From Rhodospirillales bacterium (GTDB lineage: Bacteria; Pseudomonadota; Alphaproteobacteria; Rhodospirillales; 2-12-FULL-67-15): 34,702 bases of DNA. Both the position numbers and the translations under genes were made by a program. The stretch spans positions 1 to 34,702 of the forward strand of contig SHWG01000007.1 in NCBI GenBank assembly GCA_009693905.1, given 5' to 3'. Positions within the stretch are counted from its first letter, which is position 1, and each line of letters opens with the position of its first letter. Of the stretch, positions 32,994 through 34,702 are shown piece after piece. The notes under the pieces are model-generated. The model ran no database searches and had not been told where the DNA came from. It saw only the letters and a list, made by a program, of their open reading frames with translations.

Positions 32994-33313
32994 AGAACCT
33001 GGGCCAGATGCTGAAGCAGGCGGGCGAGTTGCAAGCGCGCATGCAGGCGATGCAGGAACAGCTGATGCTTCTGGAAGTGACGGGAAGCTCCGGCGGCGGC
33101 CAGGTCGAAGTCACGATGACCGGCAAGGGCGAAGTGCGCCGGGTGCGGATCGCGCCCGAGCTGCTCGCCGCCGGCGCCGCCCAGGCGTTGGAAGACCTGG
33201 TCCGCGTCGCCGTCAACGACGCCCGCGCCAAGGCCGACGCCGAGGCCCGCGCGCGCCTCGCCGAGATCACCGGTGGGCTGCCGCTGCCCCCCGGATTCCA
33301 GCTTCCGTTCTGA
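32990..33313 (+). CDS. YbaB/EbfC family nucleoid-associated protein
   Basis: MKNLGQMLKQAGELQARMQAMQEQL...VTMTGKGEVRRVRIAPELL; ATGA overlap with dnaX stop. Confidence 0.95.
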   Translation: MKNLGQMLKQAGELQARMQAMQEQLMLLEVTGSSGGGQVEVTMTGKGEVRRVRIAPELLAAGAAQALEDLVRVAVNDARAKADAEARARLAEITGGLPLPPGFQLPF

Positions 33314-33322
33314 CATTCGCCG

Positions 33323-33910
33323 ATGCTCGACATCGAACGGCTGATCCAGATGCTCGCGCGACTGCCGGGCTTGGGCCCCCGCTCGGCCCGGCGCGTGGCG
33401 TTGCATCTTCTCAAGCGCCGCGACGCCATCCTCGCGCCCTTGATCCAGGCGCTGACCGAGGCCGCCGCCAACGTCCGCGTCTGCGGCGCTTGCGGCAACC
33501 TCGACACCGCCGACCCTTGCGGCATCTGCGCCAATCCGAAACGCGACGGAAGCGTCGTTTGCGTCGTCGAGGACGTGGCCGATTTGTGGGCGATGGAGCG
33601 CACCGGGGCGTTTCGCGGGCACTATCACGTGCTCGGCGGCGCGCTCTCGGCCCTCGACGGCGTCGGCCCCGAGGAGCTGCGGATTCCCAAATTGATCGAG
33701 CGCGTCCGGGCCGAGCGCACCGCCGAGGTGATTCTCGCCACCAACTCGACCGTCGAGGGCCAAACCACCGCGCACTATATCGCCGAAAGGCTTTCGGGAG
33801 CGGGCGCCAAGGTCTCGGGTCTGGCGCAAGGCATTCCGGTCGGGGGCGAACTCGACTATCTCGACGACGGCACGCTCTCGGCCGCGCTCAAAACGCGAAG
33901 GCCGCTGTAA
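33323..33910 (+). CDS. recR: Recombination mediator protein RecR
   Basis: [68 protein letters not shown]. Confidence 0.97.
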   Translation: MLDIERLIQMLARLPGLGPRSARRVALHLLKRRDAILAPLIQALTEAAANVRVCGACGNLDTADPCGICANPKRDGSVVCVVEDVADLWAMERTGAFRGHYHVLGGALSALDGVGPEELRIPKLIERVRAERTAEVILATNSTVEGQTTAHYIAERLSGAGAKVSGLAQGIPVGGELDYLDDGTLSAALKTRRPL

Positions 33911-33911
33911 T

Positions 33912-33952
33912 ACCAACGGCCAGGGGTCTTTGATCCGTCACGATCAAAGGCC
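33912..33952. terminator. Hairpin with ACCAACGGCCA leader, likely bidirectional terminator between convergent recR and rmuC
   Basis: GGTCTTTGATC-cgtcac-GATCAAAGGCC (33925-33952; 11-bp stem with one G-T); same family as 10119-10146. Confidence 0.65.
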
Positions 33953-33964
33953 ATTGATGTAATT

Positions 33965-34702
33965 CTATTTCTCGGGAACGTCGGCTTCGGCGATGCGGCC
34001 GATGCGGTTTGCGAGCTTGCCCGCCGAAATCTTGACCTGGCGCAATGTTTCGACCACCCGGTTGAACCCGTTCTCCAAGTCCGCCGTCCGCTTATCGAGC
34101 AGGTCGGCGTCCTCTTTCAGGCGCTGGACCTCGGCGCGGATTTCCTGGGCGCGTTCGACCATTTCGGCGTCGAGCACGATCGCACGCACCGTCGTCAGCA
34201 CCGCCATCAAGGTCGTGGGCGAGACGATGCCGACCCGGCGGCGGTGCGCCTCGGCGACCGTTTCGGGCAGGCTGGTGTGGATTTCCGCGTACACGGATTC
34301 GGAGGGCACGAACATCAGCGCCCAGTCGGCGGTTTCCCCGGGCACGATGTATTTATCCGCGATGTCCGCCACGTGCTTGGAAACATCGACCTTGAACGCG
34401 CGCAGCGCCGCCACGCGGGCGTTGTCGTCGGCCGCCTTGCGCAAGCCCTGGAACGATTCGAGCGGAAACTTGGCGTCGACCCCGATCGGCCCGGGCGGTT
34501 TCGGAAGTTTAACGAGACAATCCACCCGTTTGCCGTTCGCCAGCGTCGCCTGCAACTCGTAGGCCGCCGCGGGCAGGATGTCGCGCACCAGTTCCTCCAT
34601 CTGGAATTGGCCGAAGGCGCCGCGCGCCTGCTTGTCGCCGAGGACCCGGTTGAGGCCGACCACCTGCTCCGCCAGTTTCTCGATGTTGCCGCGCGCCTGG
34701 TC
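33965..34702 (-). CDS. rmuC: DNA recombination protein RmuC, C-terminal part (truncated by window edge)
   Basis: LGDKQARGAFGQFQMEELVRDILP, VDAKFPLESFQ, DWALMFVPSESVYAEI, IVSPTTLMAVLTTVRAI. Confidence 0.93.
   Translation of the reverse strand, partial: DQARGNIEKLAEQVVGLNRVLGDKQARGAFGQFQMEELVRDILPAAAYELQATLANGKRVDCLVKLPKPPGPIGVDAKFPLESFQGLRKAADDNARVAALRAFKVDVSKHVADIADKYIVPGETADWALMFVPSESVYAEIHTSLPETVAEAHRRRVGIVSPTTLMAVLTTVRAIVLDAEMVERAQEIRAEVQRLKEDADLLDKRTADLENGFNRVVETLRQVKISAGKLANRIGRIAEADVPEK

Overview
This is a high-GC alphaproteobacterial chromosomal window, made mostly of conserved housekeeping genes. It contains: a ParD/ParE-type toxin-antitoxin pair at the left edge; a PTS regulatory cluster (ptsI, HPr, EIIA-Man, rapZ, short hprK) next to a ChvG/ChvI-type two-component system; a HugZ-like gene; pckA; trkH; gltBD; uppP; a GhrA-like dehydrogenase; a yejABEF-like peptide ABC transporter; hisN; a membrane-anchored cytochrome c; kdsB; pheA; nudC; a novel proline-rich lipoprotein; the SRP RNA; dnaX-ybaB-recR; and the C-terminal part of rmuC. 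The most interesting signal is a set of short GC-rich palindromic repeat families scattered between and inside these genes. Copies sit in frame at the N-termini of RapZ, GltB and HPr, in the DnaX linker, and at the PheA C-terminus. In rapZ and gltB the apparent start codon lies at the homologous position of the same repeat. Other repeat cassettes include a five-stem cloverleaf-like element behind gltD, a twin hairpin between hprK and chvG, and a hairpin family with a compensatory stem change in two convergent intergenic regions. A perfect DnaA-box consensus lies in the loop of an inverted repeat upstream of the SRP RNA and dnaX. All calls are from manual reading; no database search was run.
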